From positions 1,302,001 to 1,366,000 of the forward strand of contig NZ_JACBZT010000001.1 of NCBI RefSeq assembly GCF_013408985.1: 64,000 bases of DNA, written 5' to 3'. Below are positions 24,386 to 32,382 of the stretch, piece after piece (positions within the stretch are counted from its first letter, which is position 1; each line of letters begins with the position of its first letter). Under the pieces are notes generated by a model. It did no database searches, had not been told where the DNA came from, and worked only from the letters and a program-made list of their open reading frames with translations. Both the position numbers and the translations under genes were made by a program. This DNA comes from Petropleomorpha daqingensis. Lineage in GTDB: Bacteria > Actinomycetota > Actinomycetes > Mycobacteriales > Geodermatophilaceae.

Positions 24386-25267
24386 CTACTGGTGGCGCGA
24401 GGACAGCCGGGCGAGCACGTGCCCGGCCTGCATCCGCACCTCGAGCTTCTCCTGGGGGACGGCTGCCGGGCCGCGCCGCGGCTCACCGTCGTCGAGGTCG
24501 AACGCCGACCCGTGCCAGGGGCAGACCAGGCAGTCCGCGCCCCGGACCTGCTCGATCGTGCCCTCCTGCAGCGGCCCGGACAGGTGCGCGCAGGCCCCGA
24601 CGAAGACGTCGACCCGCACCCCCCGGCGGACGACGGCCAGCGGCACGTCGGCGCTGCCGCCGGTGCCGGTGCGCAGCGCGGGCCGCCCCTCCGGGAGGTC
24701 GTCGAGCGGGCCGAGGTCCATCCAGTCGTGCTGCAGGGCCCGGGCCGCCGTCGCGGCGTGCGAGGCACCCGAGGACTGCGCGTAGGACATGTGGCCACCG
24801 ATCGACGCCGAGGCCGTCGCCAGTCCCAGACCGGCGTACGACAGCACCCGGCCCAGCCCGCCGCGCCCCTTCCCCCTGGCAACCAGGGATCCGACATAAA
24901 GACCGAGGGCCGTGACGTTGAGCACAGCGTGCAACGCGCCCACCCGGCGCACCCCGGGCTCCTGCTCCGACCAGTCGGCCGCGCCGGCCAGCGCGGCCGG
25001 CACGGAGGCCAGGACGCCGGTGCCGATCATCGCGGTGGCCGCCGGCCGCAGCGGCGGGACGGCGTCGAGCACCCCCGCCGACAGCCAGCTGCCCACCGGC
25101 ACCTGGACGAGCACCGGGTGCAGCGGGTGGCCCAGCCACGTGCCGTGCAGGAAGTCCTTGACCGCCGGCGGCCGCAGCGCCGCCAGGACCCCTCGGCGCA
25201 CCGGCTCGATGGCCTTGTCGAACGTCGGCACGTCGGCGATCCGGTCGAGGAATCCCATCAGGCTCAT
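24386..25267 (-). CDS. DUF2231-Rieske fusion membrane protein
   Basis: A 293-aa protein. The N-terminal half (residues 30-180) is DUF2231: LGHPLHPVLVQVPVGSW, then three or four membrane helices with the His-rich GGHMSYAQ. The C-terminal third is a Rieske domain with cluster ligands in GACAHLSGP and CLVCPWHGSAFDL. Unlike the 18368 protein, it has no signal peptide and is tethered by its DUF2231 helices. It is probably an electron-transfer protein; the partner is unknown. Confidence 0.87.
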   Translation of the reverse strand: MSLMGFLDRIADVPTFDKAIEPVRRGVLAALRPPAVKDFLHGTWLGHPLHPVLVQVPVGSWLSAGVLDAVPPLRPAATAMIGTGVLASVPAALAGAADWSEQEPGVRRVGALHAVLNVTALGLYVGSLVARGKGRGGLGRVLSYAGLGLATASASIGGHMSYAQSSGASHAATAARALQHDWMDLGPLDDLPEGRPALRTGTGGSADVPLAVVRRGVRVDVFVGACAHLSGPLQEGTIEQVRGADCLVCPWHGSAFDLDDGEPRRGPAAVPQEKLEVRMQAGHVLARLSSRHQ

Positions 25268-25397
25268 GCCCCGCCCCCTACCCCTGGCGACGTGCGCCGA
25301 CGCCACCGCTCAGTGGCGGCCCACAGAACCGTCATACCTGTACGTGAGGCTTCCCACATCGGCTCCGGGAATCGTCCCCCGTGGCCGATGGATATAC

Positions 25398-25418
25398 GTA
25401 GTTGCTGAAGTCAACTAC
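25398..25418. promoter_or_regulatory. GTAGTTG dyad upstream of the GtrA gene
   Basis: A perfect inverted repeat GTAGTTG (25398-25404) and CAACTAC (25412-25418), with a 7-bp centre, about 25 bp before the GtrA start. TAGTTGAC-type half sites are typical of MarR-family operators. No marR gene is nearby, so the regulator would be encoded elsewhere. Confidence 0.45.
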
Positions 25419-25442
25419 ACGATGCACCTGGAGTGACCCGAG

Positions 25443-25943
25443 ATGACGTGCGCACTGCTCCGCCGCCCCGAGGCGGCCGACGTGCCGACGTCCGAGCAGG
25501 TCCGGTCCTCGGGAAGCCGGCTGGCCGAGCGGCTGCGGGCCGACGACGCGGGCGCCCAGTTCACCCGCTTCGTGCTGGTGGGCGGCGTCTCGAGCCTGCT
25601 GTACGCGCTGCTCTACGTCCTGCTCGACGGGTTCGGCGACCAGCCCGCGAACGTGGCCGGCGCGGTGGCCTCCAGCATGCTGGCCAACGAGCTGCACCGG
25701 CGGCTGACCTTCCACGCCGGCGAGCGGGTCAGCTGGTTCGCCGCCCAGTGGGAGGGCGGCGGCCTGGCCCTCGTCGGCATGGTGGCCACGGCGCTGGCCC
25801 TGGGGTGGTTCGACTCCTTCGCCGGCGACGACGGCTCGCTGGCCGACCTCGCGGTCGTGGCGGTGGTGACCGGTGCGATCGGGTTGATCCGGTTCGCCGC
25901 GCTGCGCTGGGTCTTCGGCGCGCGCACCCCCGACCACGCCTGA
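25443..25943 (+). CDS. GtrA-like membrane protein
   Basis: A 166-aa protein. After a polar N-terminus of about 40 residues, four membrane helices follow, opening with the GtrA motif FTRFVLVGGVSSLLYALLY and including ASSMLANELHRRLTF. GtrA proteins help move lipid-linked sugars across the membrane for cell-wall glycosylation. No glycosyltransferase partner is adjacent. The ATG at 25443 lies just after a MarR-like dyad. Confidence 0.85.
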   Translation: MTCALLRRPEAADVPTSEQVRSSGSRLAERLRADDAGAQFTRFVLVGGVSSLLYALLYVLLDGFGDQPANVAGAVASSMLANELHRRLTFHAGERVSWFAAQWEGGGLALVGMVATALALGWFDSFAGDDGSLADLAVVAVVTGAIGLIRFAALRWVFGARTPDHA

Positions 25944-25983
25944 GCTCCGCTCGCCCGGGGTCGCCGGCCCCTACCCTCCGGCC

Positions 25984-26316
25984 ATGACGTCGACGACCCG
26001 CCCCGTGCGCCTCGCCGGAACCGTCCTCGCCGGCGGGCTGCTGCTGGCCCCGCTGGCCGCCTGCAACGTCACGTCCGACAGCGTCTCGTGCTCGGGCACG
26101 TCGTGCTCGGTCACGCTCTCCGGCGACGGCGCCAAGGCCGACGTCCTGAACACCACGCTCGCCTTCGGCGGGGTGAGCAACGGCCGGGCGACGTTGCGCG
26201 TCGGCGGCAACGAGGTCTCCTGCGCGCAGGGCGAGAGCGTGGACGCCGGGCCGCTGACGCTGGAGTGCACCGAGGTCACGGACAACTCGGTGAAGCTCAC
26301 GGCCTCCCTCGGTTAG
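25984..26316 (+). CDS. Small lipoprotein
   Basis: A 110-aa lipoprotein with lipobox LAAC. The mature part of about 80 aa is beta-rich with four Cys (VSCSGTSCSV, EVSCAQG, LECTEV), so two disulfides are likely. The function is not recognised. It ends with a 4-bp convergent overlap with the AMIN-like gene. Confidence 0.72.
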   Translation: MTSTTRPVRLAGTVLAGGLLLAPLAACNVTSDSVSCSGTSCSVTLSGDGAKADVLNTTLAFGGVSNGRATLRVGGNEVSCAQGESVDAGPLTLECTEVTDNSVKLTASLG

Positions 26317-26948
26317 GCGTCGCGGACCTCCAGCACGACCCGGGTCGGGTTGCTGAGCGCGTAGACGCGGAAGGGGGTCCGCCCCGTCGTCCCCACGAAC
26401 GCCGTCGTCGTGCCCTCGAAGGTGGTGTCGAAGACCACCTCGGTGACCGTCGTCGTACCCGCACCCGGCAGAGGGTTCGGTCCGGCGTACTGCGCGACGC
26501 CGGTGTCGGCGGGCAGGCCGACGCCCGTGATCGCCACCTGGAGCGCCGCCGAGCCCCCGACCTCCACCGGCTCGCCGCTGGCCTGCGAGGTGGGCGCGTC
26601 GACGTAGCGCACGTCCCAGCCGGGCGTCCCGCTGCCGCCGACCTCGAACACCACGCGGTCGAAGCCGTTCTGCCGGCCGGTGCGGATGTCGCTCACGGTC
26701 ACCTGCGCGCCGGGCGACGCCTGGGCGGTGTCCGGGTCGGTGTTCGCAGGGAACGGCGGCGCGTCGGAGCTGCCGCTGCCGTCTCCCCCGTCTGTCCCAT
26801 CCGACGAGGACGACGAGGACGACGACGAGGTCGTGGACGTGCCCGACGCGCTGCCCGAGCCGCCGTCGTCGGAAGAACTGCAGCCGGCCACGAGGACTGC
26901 GGCGAGCAGGACGGCGGTCAGCGGGAGGGCACGGCTCACGGGGCACAT
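26313..26948 (-). CDS. AMIN-like domain lipoprotein
   Basis: A 211-aa lipoprotein: lipobox VAGC, a low-complexity Ser/Asp/Gly linker of about 45 residues, then a beta domain. That domain starts VTVSDIRTGRQNGFDRVVFEV and ends FRVYALSNPTRVVLEVRD, the pattern of AMIN-like domains, which bind cell-envelope polymers. The ATG at 26948 is taken. Envelope localisation is sound; the ligand is unknown. Confidence 0.8.
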   Translation of the reverse strand: MCPVSRALPLTAVLLAAVLVAGCSSSDDGGSGSASGTSTTSSSSSSSSSDGTDGGDGSGSSDAPPFPANTDPDTAQASPGAQVTVSDIRTGRQNGFDRVVFEVGGSGTPGWDVRYVDAPTSQASGEPVEVGGSAALQVAITGVGLPADTGVAQYAGPNPLPGAGTTTVTEVVFDTTFEGTTTAFVGTTGRTPFRVYALSNPTRVVLEVRDA

Positions 26949-27082
26949 CGTGGCAATCCCGCGCGCCCGACGGCAGGGGCCGGAGAACCGGACGGAGAGG
27001 GCCGTATGTCCCGTGTCCGCGGGGTGGTGTCGGGAACGCCGCGGAGGCCATGTATCGTTCTCGCTGCCCCCGGCGAACACGA

Positions 27083-27155
27083 GCCCCCATCGTCTAGCGG
27101 TCCAGGACGCCGCCCTTTCAAGGCGGTAGCACGGGTTCGAACCCCGTTGGGGGCA
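27083..27155 (+). tRNA. tRNA-Glu (anticodon TTC)
   Basis: A 73-nt cloverleaf: acceptor GCCCCCA/TGGGGGC, discriminator A, anticodon stem CCGCC/GGCGG around CTTTCAA, T arm CGGGT-TCGA type. CCA is not encoded. It is the first of three tRNAs on the plus strand. Confidence 0.97.
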
Positions 27156-27170
27156 CAGCACGACCAGCAA

Positions 27171-27244
27171 GGCCCTGTAGCGCAGTTGGTTAGCGCGCCG
27201 CCCTGTCACGGCGGAGGTCGCGGGTTCGAGTCCCGTCAGGGTCG
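27171..27244 (+). tRNA. tRNA-Asp (anticodon GTC)
   Basis: A 74-nt cloverleaf: acceptor GGCCCTG/CAGGGTC with discriminator G (an Asp identity base). The anticodon loop CTGTCAC lies in a CCGCC/GGCGG stem. It is 15 bp after tRNA-Glu; CCA is not encoded. Confidence 0.97.
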
Positions 27245-27268
27245 CTCTCCGGTGTTCCGCACCGGTCG

Positions 27269-27342
27269 GGGCAGGTAGCTCAGTCGGTACGAGCGCTCGC
27301 CTGAAAAGCGAGAGGTCGGCGGTTCGACCCCGCCCCTGCCCA
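27269..27342 (+). tRNA. tRNA-Phe (anticodon GAA)
   Basis: A 74-nt cloverleaf: acceptor GGGCAGG/CCTGCCC, discriminator A, anticodon stem CTCGC/GCGAG around CTGAAAA, T arm GGCGG-TTCGACC-CCGCC. It is the third of the Glu-Asp-Phe run and is probably co-transcribed with the other two. Confidence 0.96.
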
Positions 27343-27384
27343 CCCTCTTCTTCCGCCGGTCCGAGGGACCGCCGCGCCGAGAGC

Positions 27385-27639
27385 TCAGCAGAGCTCGAGG
27401 CGGGCCATGTGCCGCCACAGCTCCTTGTCGTCGTCGGACAGGGCCGCCCAGTCGGTGTAGCTGTTGGCCGCGTGCAACTCGCGCGCCTTCTTCTCCACTC
27501 GGTCGTCGCTGAGCATCCGTGCCCGCGTCTTGTAGACCGACAGGTGGTGGATGACCGGGTTGGCGCTGCCCTTCTCCTCCTCGGAGACCTGCAGCAGACC
27601 GTTGCTGGTCTGCACCACGTTGGCGCTGTTGTCGAGCAT
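27385..27639 (-). CDS. Hypothetical 84-aa protein
   Basis: A small soluble, charged, mainly helical protein. It begins with ANVVQTSNGLLQVSEEEKG, has a basic centre (KTRARMLSDDRVEKKARE) and ends WAALSDDDKELWRHMARLELC. It starts at ATG 27639, which has GAGGGGGG 5 nt upstream. It is convergent with the tRNA run. I do not know the family. Confidence 0.65.
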   Translation of the reverse strand: MLDNSANVVQTSNGLLQVSEEEKGSANPVIHHLSVYKTRARMLSDDRVEKKARELHAANSYTDWAALSDDDKELWRHMARLELC

Positions 27640-27806
27640 GTGGCCCCCCTCGCCGTCGACGAAAAGCCTCACGGAACGTCATCGACCAGTTTCCCCCCGT
27701 ATCGCGCGGACGGCTCCCCGACTCCCCCATCCGGATGACAGCGCCTACAAGAACGCCACAGGCCGGTCATGGACGGCTCCGACGCCCCGGCGCGACGCTC
27801 GCTGGC

Positions 27807-28085
27807 ATGACCCCCACCGCATCGCAGCCCGACCCGTTCGACGAGCGCCGGCGCGGGCGCCGCCGCGTGCGCGCGGTCACCGCCTCGCTCGCCGCCGCAG
27901 CGGCCCTCGGCACCGGCGCGGTGGCTCTCGGCCTGGCCGACCAGGGCAGCACGTCCGCCGCCGCAGCGGTGTCCGGCACCGGCTCGTCGAGCACGTCCGA
28001 CGACGGCTCGATCAGCACCGCGACGCAGGCGCCGACCGCCTCGTCGGACACCGGCTCCGCACACGCCTCCAGCGGCGGCTCCTGA
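27807..28085 (+). CDS. Small membrane-anchored protein with C-terminal HASSGGS (paralog 1)
   Basis: A 92-aa protein. The basic cytoplasmic N-terminus is DPFDERRRGRRRVRAVTA, one membrane helix spans about 25-45, and a Ser/Thr/Asp-rich tail ends in GSAHASSGGS. The protein at 30530 shares the N-terminal block and the last seven residues exactly, though the middle differs. It precedes a two-component system that runs into an ApbE operon. The SSGGS end and the DGSISTAT stretch resemble Ser/Thr sites that ApbE flavinylates, so an extracytoplasmic flavin carrier is my inference; no FMN-binding domain is present. Confidence 0.65.
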   Translation: MTPTASQPDPFDERRRGRRRVRAVTASLAAAAALGTGAVALGLADQGSTSAAAAVSGTGSSSTSDDGSISTATQAPTASSDTGSAHASSGGS

Positions 28086-28156
28086 CGGGCGGAATGGCAG
28101 GGAACGTCGGGACGACTCTCAGACAATCCACAGGAACCGGTCCCACAGTGGGCCCC

Positions 28157-28903
28157 ATGACGCAAACCGTTCCCACCGGCGCCCCGGGGCGTGCCCCGCT
28201 CACCCGGCCCGACGGCAGCCCGCTGCGGGTGCTGGCGGTCGACGACGAGTTCTCGATCACCGAGCTGCTGTCGATGGCGCTGCGGTACGAGGGCTGGGAC
28301 GTGCGGACCGCGTCCAACGGGATCGAGGCGGTGCGGGTGGCCCGGGAGTTCCGGCCCGACGCGGTGATCCTCGACGTCATGCTGCCCGACATGGAGGGGC
28401 TCGACGTGCTGCGCCGGCTGCGCGCCGACTCGCCCCTGCTGCCGGTCATCTTCCTGACCGCGCGCGACGGCGTGGCCGACCGCATCGCCGGGCTCACCGC
28501 CGGCGGCGACGACTACGTGACCAAGCCGTTCAGCCTCGAGGAGGTCGCCGCCCGGCTGCGCGGCCTGCTGCGGCGGACCAACCGCGCCGTGGCCGACGAC
28601 GGTCTGCTGGTCGTCGGCGACCTCACCCTCGACGAGGCCAGCCACGAGGTGACCCGCGGCGGCGACGAGATCCGGCTGACCGCGACCGAGTTCGAGCTGC
28701 TGCGCTACCTGATGCGCAACCCCCGCCGCGTGCTGTCCAAGGCCCAGATCCTCGACCGGGTGTGGCAGTACGACTTCGGCGGCCAGGGCAACGTCGTCGA
28801 GCTGTACATCTCCTACCTGCGGCGCAAGATCGACCGTGGCCGCGAGCCGATGATCCACACGCTGCGCGGCGCCGGGTACATGATCAAGCCGGCCAGCAGT
28901 TGA
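28157..28903 (+). CDS. OmpR-family response regulator
   Basis: A 248-aa protein: receiver domain (residues 24-140, phospho-acceptor Asp73 in VILDVMLPDM, conserved Lys in VTKPFSLEE) and a C-terminal winged-helix DNA-binding domain (LTATEFELLRYLMRNPRRVLS). It is closest in style to the TcrX/PhoP/MprA group of actinobacteria. It is followed after 14 bp by its histidine kinase. From its place it probably controls the ApbE/ferric-reductase genes downstream. Confidence 0.92.
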   Translation: MTQTVPTGAPGRAPLTRPDGSPLRVLAVDDEFSITELLSMALRYEGWDVRTASNGIEAVRVAREFRPDAVILDVMLPDMEGLDVLRRLRADSPLLPVIFLTARDGVADRIAGLTAGGDDYVTKPFSLEEVAARLRGLLRRTNRAVADDGLLVVGDLTLDEASHEVTRGGDEIRLTATEFELLRYLMRNPRRVLSKAQILDRVWQYDFGGQGNVVELYISYLRRKIDRGREPMIHTLRGAGYMIKPASS

Positions 28904-28917
28904 CCCGTGGAGGCACC

Positions 28918-30444
28918 GTGTGGCGGAAGCGCCCGCAACGACTGTCGTTGCGGGCGCGTCTGCTGTGGACCTTCCTCGTACCGCTCGGCGTCGTCCTCGT
29001 GCTGGTCGGTGTCGTGTCCACCGCGGCCCTCCGGCACGAGCTGATCAGCCAGGTCGACTCCCAGCTGACCTCGGCGCTGGCCCGCAGCTCCTCGGCGGTG
29101 GGCGGCTACGACCACGACGACGAGGGACCGCCGCCCTCCGGTGACAACGACCCGCTGGCCGTGCGCGGGCAGGGAGCCGGCACGCTGGTCGTGCGCACCG
29201 TCGCCGACGGCCGGGCCCAGGGGGCCGTGCTCACCGAGGGCGGCGGGTACCACTACCTGAGCGACGCCCAGTGCCTCGTCGTCGCGCACGTGCCGACCGA
29301 CGGGGAGGCGCACACCGTCGACCTGGGCGAGGACCTCGGCCACTACCGCGTCGTGGCCAGCCACGGGCCGGACGGCGGCGTCGTGATCACCGGCCTGCCG
29401 CTGGGCCGCTCCTTCGACGCGGTCTCCAACCTCGTCACCGTCGAGGTGATCGCCGGGCTGGCCGGGCTGCTGGCCGCGGCCGTCGCCGGGGTCCTCGTCA
29501 TCCGGCGGACCCTTCGCCCGCTCGAGCACGTCGCCGCGACCGCCACGCGCGTCACCGAGCTGCCGCTGGCCAGCGGTGAGGTCACGCTGGCCGAGCGGGT
29601 GCCCGAGACCGACACCGACCCCCGCACCGAGGTCGGCCGCGTCGGGACGGCGCTCAACCGGCTGCTCGACCACGTCGAGGAGTCGCTGCACGCCCGGCAG
29701 GCCTCCGAGACGCAGGTGCGCCAGTTCGTCGCCGACGCCAGCCACGAGCTGCGCACGCCGCTGGCGTCGATCCGCGGGTACGCCGAGTTCTTCCACCGCC
29801 AGCAGACCGACGGCCGCCCGCCGACCGACGAGGACGTCGCGCACATGCTGCGCCGGGTCGAGGCCGAGTCGCTGCGCATGTCCGCGCTGGTCGACGACCT
29901 GCTGCTGCTCGCCCGGCTGGACGCCGGGCGCGACCTCGAGCTCGGCGAGGTGGACCTGACCGTGCTCGTGGTCGACGCGGTGAGCGACGCCCGGGTCGCC
30001 GGCCCGGGCCACCACTGGGCGGCCGACGTCCCGCCGGTCGCCGTCCTGCTGTCCGGCGACGCCGCGCGGCTGCACCAGGTGGTCGCCAACCTGCTCGCCA
30101 ACGTCCGCACGCACACCCCGGAGGGGACGACGGCGACCGCTCGCCTGACCGTGGAAGGCGGCACCGCCGTCCTGCAGGTGATCGACGACGGGCCGGGCAT
30201 CCCGCTGCAGCAGCAGAAGCAGGTGTTCGAGCGGTTCGCCCGCGGTGACGCCTCGCGCTCCCGCGCGGCGGGCAGCACGGGTCTGGGCCTGGCGATCGTG
30301 GCCGCCGTCGTCGCGGCGCACGACGGCACGGTGGCCGTGCACAGCCGGCCGGGTCGGACCGAGTTCACCGTGCGGCTGCCCGGCGCGGTGTTCGGCCGGC
30401 CCGAGGCCGAGTCCGTCGACACCGACGACGCGCCGCTCCCCTGA
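28918..30444 (+). CDS. Sensor histidine kinase
   Basis: A 508-aa kinase. Two membrane helices (about residues 18-38 and 176-199) flank an extracytoplasmic sensor domain of about 135 aa that is rich in Gly and Asp and has a single Cys. HAMP follows, then HisKA with the H-box SHELRTPL (His276). The HATPase_c boxes are N (HQVVANLLANVRTHTP), G1 (DDGPGIP) and G2 (GSTGLGLAIV). The GTG has GTGGAGG upstream. It pairs with the response regulator; the signal may be redox or metal in view of the downstream genes. Confidence 0.92.
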   Translation: MWRKRPQRLSLRARLLWTFLVPLGVVLVLVGVVSTAALRHELISQVDSQLTSALARSSSAVGGYDHDDEGPPPSGDNDPLAVRGQGAGTLVVRTVADGRAQGAVLTEGGGYHYLSDAQCLVVAHVPTDGEAHTVDLGEDLGHYRVVASHGPDGGVVITGLPLGRSFDAVSNLVTVEVIAGLAGLLAAAVAGVLVIRRTLRPLEHVAATATRVTELPLASGEVTLAERVPETDTDPRTEVGRVGTALNRLLDHVEESLHARQASETQVRQFVADASHELRTPLASIRGYAEFFHRQQTDGRPPTDEDVAHMLRRVEAESLRMSALVDDLLLLARLDAGRDLELGEVDLTVLVVDAVSDARVAGPGHHWAADVPPVAVLLSGDAARLHQVVANLLANVRTHTPEGTTATARLTVEGGTAVLQVIDDGPGIPLQQQKQVFERFARGDASRSRAAGSTGLGLAIVAAVVAAHDGTVAVHSRPGRTEFTVRLPGAVFGRPEAESVDTDDAPLP

Positions 30445-30529
30445 GGCTCACAGCGACCGCATAGGTCCGGCACGGCGCCCCGGCAGCCTTCCCGGGCACC
30501 GTTCTCGGTGAGATCCCGAGGAGGTACCC

Positions 30530-30841
30530 GTGACCCAGGACCCCTTCGCCGAGCGGCGCAACGGCCGGCGGCGCGTCCGCCTGGTCACCGCCTGCGTGGC
30601 CGGAGGCGCCGTGGTGGGGACGGGCGCGACCGCGCTCGCGTTGTTCTCGGCCGACCAGGCCAGCGCCCAGCAGACGACCACCCCCGTCCAGCAGAACACC
30701 GACGACGGCGCCACCACCGGCGACGACGACGGCGGTGGCAGCGTGGCGCCGTCCGACCCGCAAAACGGCGTGCAGCCGCCGGCCGCGCCCCCGGCCCGCT
30801 CGTTCGGCGGCTCCGGGCACGCCTCGAGCGGTGGGTCGTGA
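30530..30841 (+). CDS. Small membrane-anchored protein with C-terminal HASSGGS (paralog 2)
   Basis: A 103-aa paralog of the 27807 protein. The N-terminal DPFAERRNGRRRVRLVTA, a membrane helix (about 24-44), then a Gln/Thr/Asp/Pro-rich tail ending GSGHASSGGS. Its stop overlaps the GTG of the ApbE gene (GTGA), so the two are translationally coupled. This strengthens the idea that the C-terminal serines are the ApbE target. The GTG at 30530 has GAGGAGG upstream. Confidence 0.7.
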   Translation: MTQDPFAERRNGRRRVRLVTACVAGGAVVGTGATALALFSADQASAQQTTTPVQQNTDDGATTGDDDGGGSVAPSDPQNGVQPPAAPPARSFGGSGHASSGGS

Positions 30842-31767
30842 GCACCGTGGCCACCGCCGACTGGGAGGCCTGGAGCTGCCGGGTCCGCCTGGCGGTCACC
30901 GACCCCGCCGCGCTGGACGAGGCGCGCGCCGTCCTGACCGGCCACCTGGCCGACGTCGACCTGGCCTGCAGCCGGTTCCGCCCGGACTCCGAGCTCACCG
31001 CGCTGGACGACGCGGCCGGCAGCTGGACCGACGTCAGCCCGCTGCTCGCCGAACTGCTCGCCACCGCGCTGCGCGCGGCGCGGCTCACCGACGGCGACGT
31101 CGACCCGACGGTCGGCGCCGCGCTCGCCGGGCTCGGCTACGACCGCGACGTCCGGCTGCTCCGCCCGGTGGACGGCGTCGTCGTCGCTGTCCCGGCCCCG
31201 GGCTGGAACTCGGTCGAGCTCGACCGGACGGCCGGTCGCGTGCGGGTGCCGGACGGCGTCCGGCTCGACCTGGGTGCCACCGCGAAGGCCTGGACCGCCG
31301 ACACGGCGGCCGCGGTCATCGCCCGCCGCACCGGTGCCGGGTGCCTGGTCTCCCTCGGCGGTGACATCGCCGTCGCGGGGAGCGCGCCGGCCGGCGGCTG
31401 GCGGATCCGGGTGGAGGACGTGACGGGCGACCCCGACGCACCGCCGTCCGGGCCGAGCACCACGGTGACGATCGCCGACGGCGGCCTGGCCACCTCCTCG
31501 ACCCGCGCCCGCCGCTGGCGCCGCGGCGGCACCGAGCTGCACCACCTGCTCGACCCGCGCACCGGACTGCCGGCGGCGCCCGCCTGGCGCACCGTCTCGG
31601 TGGCCGCGGGCAGCTGCGTCGACGCGAACACCGTGAGCACCGCCGCGATCGTGCGCGGGCACGCCGTCTGGCCGTGGTTGCACCGGATCGGGGTGCCGGT
31701 CCGGCTGGTCACCGTCGACGGGCAGGTCGTCACCAGCGGGGGCTGGCCCCAGGAGCAGGCGGCATGA
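30838..31767 (+). CDS. apbE: FAD:protein FMN transferase (ApbE family)
   Basis: A 309-aa ApbE protein, which attaches FMN covalently to Ser/Thr of partner proteins. Motifs: SRFRPDSELTALD, LDLGATAKAWTAD, SLGGDIAVAG, and the Mg/FAD site HHLLDPRTGLP with VDANTVSTAA. No signal peptide or lipobox is seen, unlike secreted ApbE, so it may modify its target before export or sit in the cytoplasm. It is coupled to the small HASSGGS protein upstream and overlaps the ferric-reductase-like gene (ATGA). Confidence 0.9.
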   Translation: MSTVATADWEAWSCRVRLAVTDPAALDEARAVLTGHLADVDLACSRFRPDSELTALDDAAGSWTDVSPLLAELLATALRAARLTDGDVDPTVGAALAGLGYDRDVRLLRPVDGVVVAVPAPGWNSVELDRTAGRVRVPDGVRLDLGATAKAWTADTAAAVIARRTGAGCLVSLGGDIAVAGSAPAGGWRIRVEDVTGDPDAPPSGPSTTVTIADGGLATSSTRARRWRRGGTELHHLLDPRTGLPAAPAWRTVSVAAGSCVDANTVSTAAIVRGHAVWPWLHRIGVPVRLVTVDGQVVTSGGWPQEQAA

Positions 31768-32378
31768 CCTCGATCGCGTTCTGGTACCTGATCCGGGCCA
31801 CCGGACTCGTCTCGCTGGTCCTGATGACCGCGACGATCGTGCTCGGGGTCGTGGTGCAGCGGCAGCGCCGGCTGCCCGGACTGCCCCGCTTCGGCGCGGT
31901 GGCCCTGCATCGCAGCGTCTCGCTGATCTCCGCGCTGCTGCTCGTCGTGCACGTGGTCACCGCGGTCGTCGACTCGTACGTGAGCATCCCGGTGGTCGCC
32001 GCCGTCGTGCCGTTCACGTCGGGCTGGCGGCCGGCCGGCATCGGGCTGGGCGCGCTCGCGGTCGAGCTGATGGCCGTGGTCATCGCGAGCAGCCTGCTCC
32101 GCGGCCGGATCCCGTTCCGGCTGTGGCGGGCCGTGCACTGGACCTCGTACCTGCTCTGGCCGCTCGCCTTCGTGCACGGCCTGATGACCGGCACCGACCT
32201 CGGCTCCGGATGGCCGCTCGTCCTCGCGCTCGGCTGCGCCGCCGTCGTCGGCGGCACCTCCGCCGTCGCCTGGGTCGGGCGCACCTCCCCCGCGGTCGAG
32301 CGGGCACCGGCCGCGCTGGCCAGCAGCTCCGCCGCCCTCCGTCGCGGCGCCCGCGTCGCCGTCTTCCGGAACCGGTGA
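31764..32378 (+). CDS. Ferric-reductase-like heme-b membrane protein
   Basis: A 204-aa protein with six predicted helices. Histidines placed for two hemes are in ALHRSVSL, LVVHVVTAVVDSY, AVHWTSYLLW and AFVHGLMTG, the ferric reductase/MsrQ (YedZ)-like pattern. The ATG overlaps the ApbE stop. It has no flavodoxin-reductase C-terminal domain; the NuoF-like protein and the ferredoxin encoded next could provide electrons. It is the likely trans-membrane step of this locus. Confidence 0.85.
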   Translation: MTSIAFWYLIRATGLVSLVLMTATIVLGVVVQRQRRLPGLPRFGAVALHRSVSLISALLLVVHVVTAVVDSYVSIPVVAAVVPFTSGWRPAGIGLGALAVELMAVVIASSLLRGRIPFRLWRAVHWTSYLLWPLAFVHGLMTGTDLGSGWPLVLALGCAAVVGGTSAVAWVGRTSPAVERAPAALASSSAALRRGARVAVFRNR

Positions 32379-32382
32379 GCGG

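Noticed and set aside
27083-27342. tRNA run as a mobile-element attachment site
   Set aside because: No integrase, no repeated tRNA end and no change of gene content were found around it.
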